NCBI GenBank assembly: GCA_025963465.1
Contig: JAOQAP010000092.1
Coordinates: 1 to 64,000 of the forward strand
Source: Flavipsychrobacter sp.
GTDB taxonomy: Bacteria; Bacteroidota; Bacteroidia; Chitinophagales; Chitinophagaceae
Direction of reading: 5' to 3'
Length of the DNA stretch: 64,000 bases
A program made the position numbers and the translations under genes. This document shows, in pieces, positions 62,969 to 64,000 of this stretch (position 1 is the stretch's first letter; each line of letters begins with the position of its first letter). The notes beneath the pieces are model-generated. The model was not told where the DNA came from and made no database searches. It saw nothing but the letters and a program-made list of their open reading frames with translations.

Positions 62969-63961
62969 CTATTGGTGTAGCTTCAGCTTTGCAAGGCGAT
63001 CTGTTTCTTTATTGATGATGCTGTCGAGTGCTTTTTGTTTGCCATCTTTATTGCGGTAGACAAGCCTGTGGTCCAGCACTGCAGCAGCCAGGTCTTTTAT
63101 ATCATCTTCTATCACGTAAGTACGGCCATTTATCAATGCGTAAGCGCGCAGGCATTTAAGGAAGGCGATACCACTGCGTGTAGATGCGCCAAGGGATATA
63201 TCCTGGTGTTCACGGCTGCCGCGTACGATGTTACTTACCGCGCGTATGATCTCTTCGTGCACAAATACTTCTCCTGCCATTCGTTGCAGTGTAAGTATAT
63301 CCTGCATGCTCATTACCTGTTGGAGCTCTACGAGGTTCCTGGCTATGTCCAGGTACTCGCGATATATGTTCAGTTCAGTTTCTTCATTCACATAGCCAAA
63401 CCGGATCTTGATATAGAAGCGGTCCAGCTGTGCTGCAGGCAACGGGTATGTGCCTTCCATCTCCACAGGGTTTTGGGTAGCTATGCAGAAGAACAACCGC
63501 TCCAGCAGCAGGGTAGTATCGCCCACAGTTATCTGTTGCTCGGCCATAGCTTCCAGCAATGCACTTTGTACTTTTGGCGATGCCCGGTTTATTTCATCTG
63601 CAAGTAGTACGTTACAGAAAAGGGGGCCTTTTTTGAATACGAACTCTTTATTGATATCGTCGAATATATGTGTGCCTATAAGGTCCATAGGCAACAGGTC
63701 CGGTGTAAACTGGATACGTTTGAACAATACATGCTCTCCTTCTTTACCTCCGCTTATGCACTGTGACAGTGTTCTTGCCAGTACGGTCTTGCCGGTGCCG
63801 GGGTTATCTTCCATAAGTATATGCCCACCTGCCAGCAGGCATGTAATCACCAGTTCTATCTGTTTGCGCTTACCGCGCACCACCTTTTCTACATTAGCTA
63901 TCAAGTGCTGTATAGCAGCTGTAGGCTCTATATTAACCGGTTCTGATACAGGATCGATCAT
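62969..63961 (-). CDS. MoxR-family AAA+ ATPase
   Basis: 330 residues. Walker A MEDNPGTGKTVLARTL (about 55-70), Walker B with sensor region VLLADEINRASPKVQSALLE (about 118-137), arginine-finger region NPVEMEGTYPLPAAQLDRFY, and the C-terminal lid. MoxR proteins act as chaperones that insert cofactors or activate VWA-domain proteins. In Bacteroidota they usually precede DUF58 and VWA (bat) genes; here the next gene is the 702-residue secreted protein instead. Genes upstream lie outside the window. Confidence 0.93.
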   Translation of the reverse strand: MIDPVSEPVNIEPTAAIQHLIANVEKVVRGKRKQIELVITCLLAGGHILMEDNPGTGKTVLARTLSQCISGGKEGEHVLFKRIQFTPDLLPMDLIGTHIFDDINKEFVFKKGPLFCNVLLADEINRASPKVQSALLEAMAEQQITVGDTTLLLERLFFCIATQNPVEMEGTYPLPAAQLDRFYIKIRFGYVNEETELNIYREYLDIARNLVELQQVMSMQDILTLQRMAGEVFVHEEIIRAVSNIVRGSREHQDISLGASTRSGIAFLKCLRAYALINGRTYVIEDDIKDLAAAVLDHRLVYRNKDGKQKALDSIINKETDRLAKLKLHQ

Positions 63962-64000
63962 AAATTTATTTAATTATACAAGTTTACTGATTAATACGAT

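Noticed and set aside
1-64000. tRNA, rRNA, CRISPR, insertion sequence or prophage
   Set aside because: Intergenic regions were read for tRNA T-loops, regular spacer arrays, transposase genes and terminal repeats; none was seen, though a covariance-model search could find a structured RNA missed by eye.

Overview
The window looks like chromosome of a Bacteroidota bacterium, most likely Chitinophagales/Chitinophagaceae-like (inference). Six secreted proteins end in a type IX secretion (T9SS) C-terminal sorting domain. There is a TonB-linked outer-membrane beta-barrel receptor, a periplasmic-propeller (Reg_prop/Y_Y_Y) histidine kinase, and many short-leader promoters with the Bacteroidota -7 element TAnnTTTG just upstream of start codons. 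GC is moderate and TAG, TAA and TGA all end genes. No tRNA, rRNA, CRISPR array, insertion sequence or phage gene was seen.

Layout. 1-5.1 kb: two tandem DUF4331 secreted proteins (the first cut by the window edge) and a TPR lipoprotein. 5.3-5.7 kb: a RelE-type toxin-antitoxin pair. 5.7-13.6 kb: hemW, a glucosaminidase, an Old Yellow Enzyme, a 12-unit NHL-repeat secreted protein, and a multicopper oxidase/thioredoxin operon. 13.7-21.1 kb: priA, an alpha/beta hydrolase, a CBS protein, a DUF3109 protein, asd, and a seven-repeat secreted protein. 21.2-30.5 kb: an ABC exporter half, an SPFH (slipin-like) protein with a tiny ribbon-helix-helix protein, a two-component system, and a divergent TonB-type receptor. 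30.6-38.9 kb: NUDIX, rseP, dxr, a second NHL protein, gcvP. 39-46.4 kb: a TPR sensor, an orphan secreted protein, dxs, a CPBP protease, then cdsA and psd (phospholipid synthesis) and a Cys/Lys-rich small protein. 46.5-55.8 kb: aspartate kinase, hscA, a membrane protein, feoA, truncated hemoglobin, adenine deaminase, a methyltransferase, and recA. 56-64 kb: an orphan, a PAS protein, a T9SS protein, an amidohydrolase lipoprotein, a HEAGH protein, a large secreted TPR-like protein and a MoxR ATPase.

Main points for a second look. (1) recA: the canonical start and promoter are present, but two in-frame TAG codons interrupt the conserved N-terminal segment, leaving a 295-residue core frame from an internal ATG. 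(2) The SPFH gene promoter carries two adjacent TTGATATCAA palindromes one helical turn apart, and the operon encodes a 59-residue Arc-like protein that could bind them. (3) Two unlinked sensor-like proteins share a C-terminal H-x-V-R-G-P histidine-kinase dimerisation-like domain but have no ATPase domain. (4) An identical 33-bp palindrome occurs twice in intergenic DNA, with a related 30-bp palindrome elsewhere.
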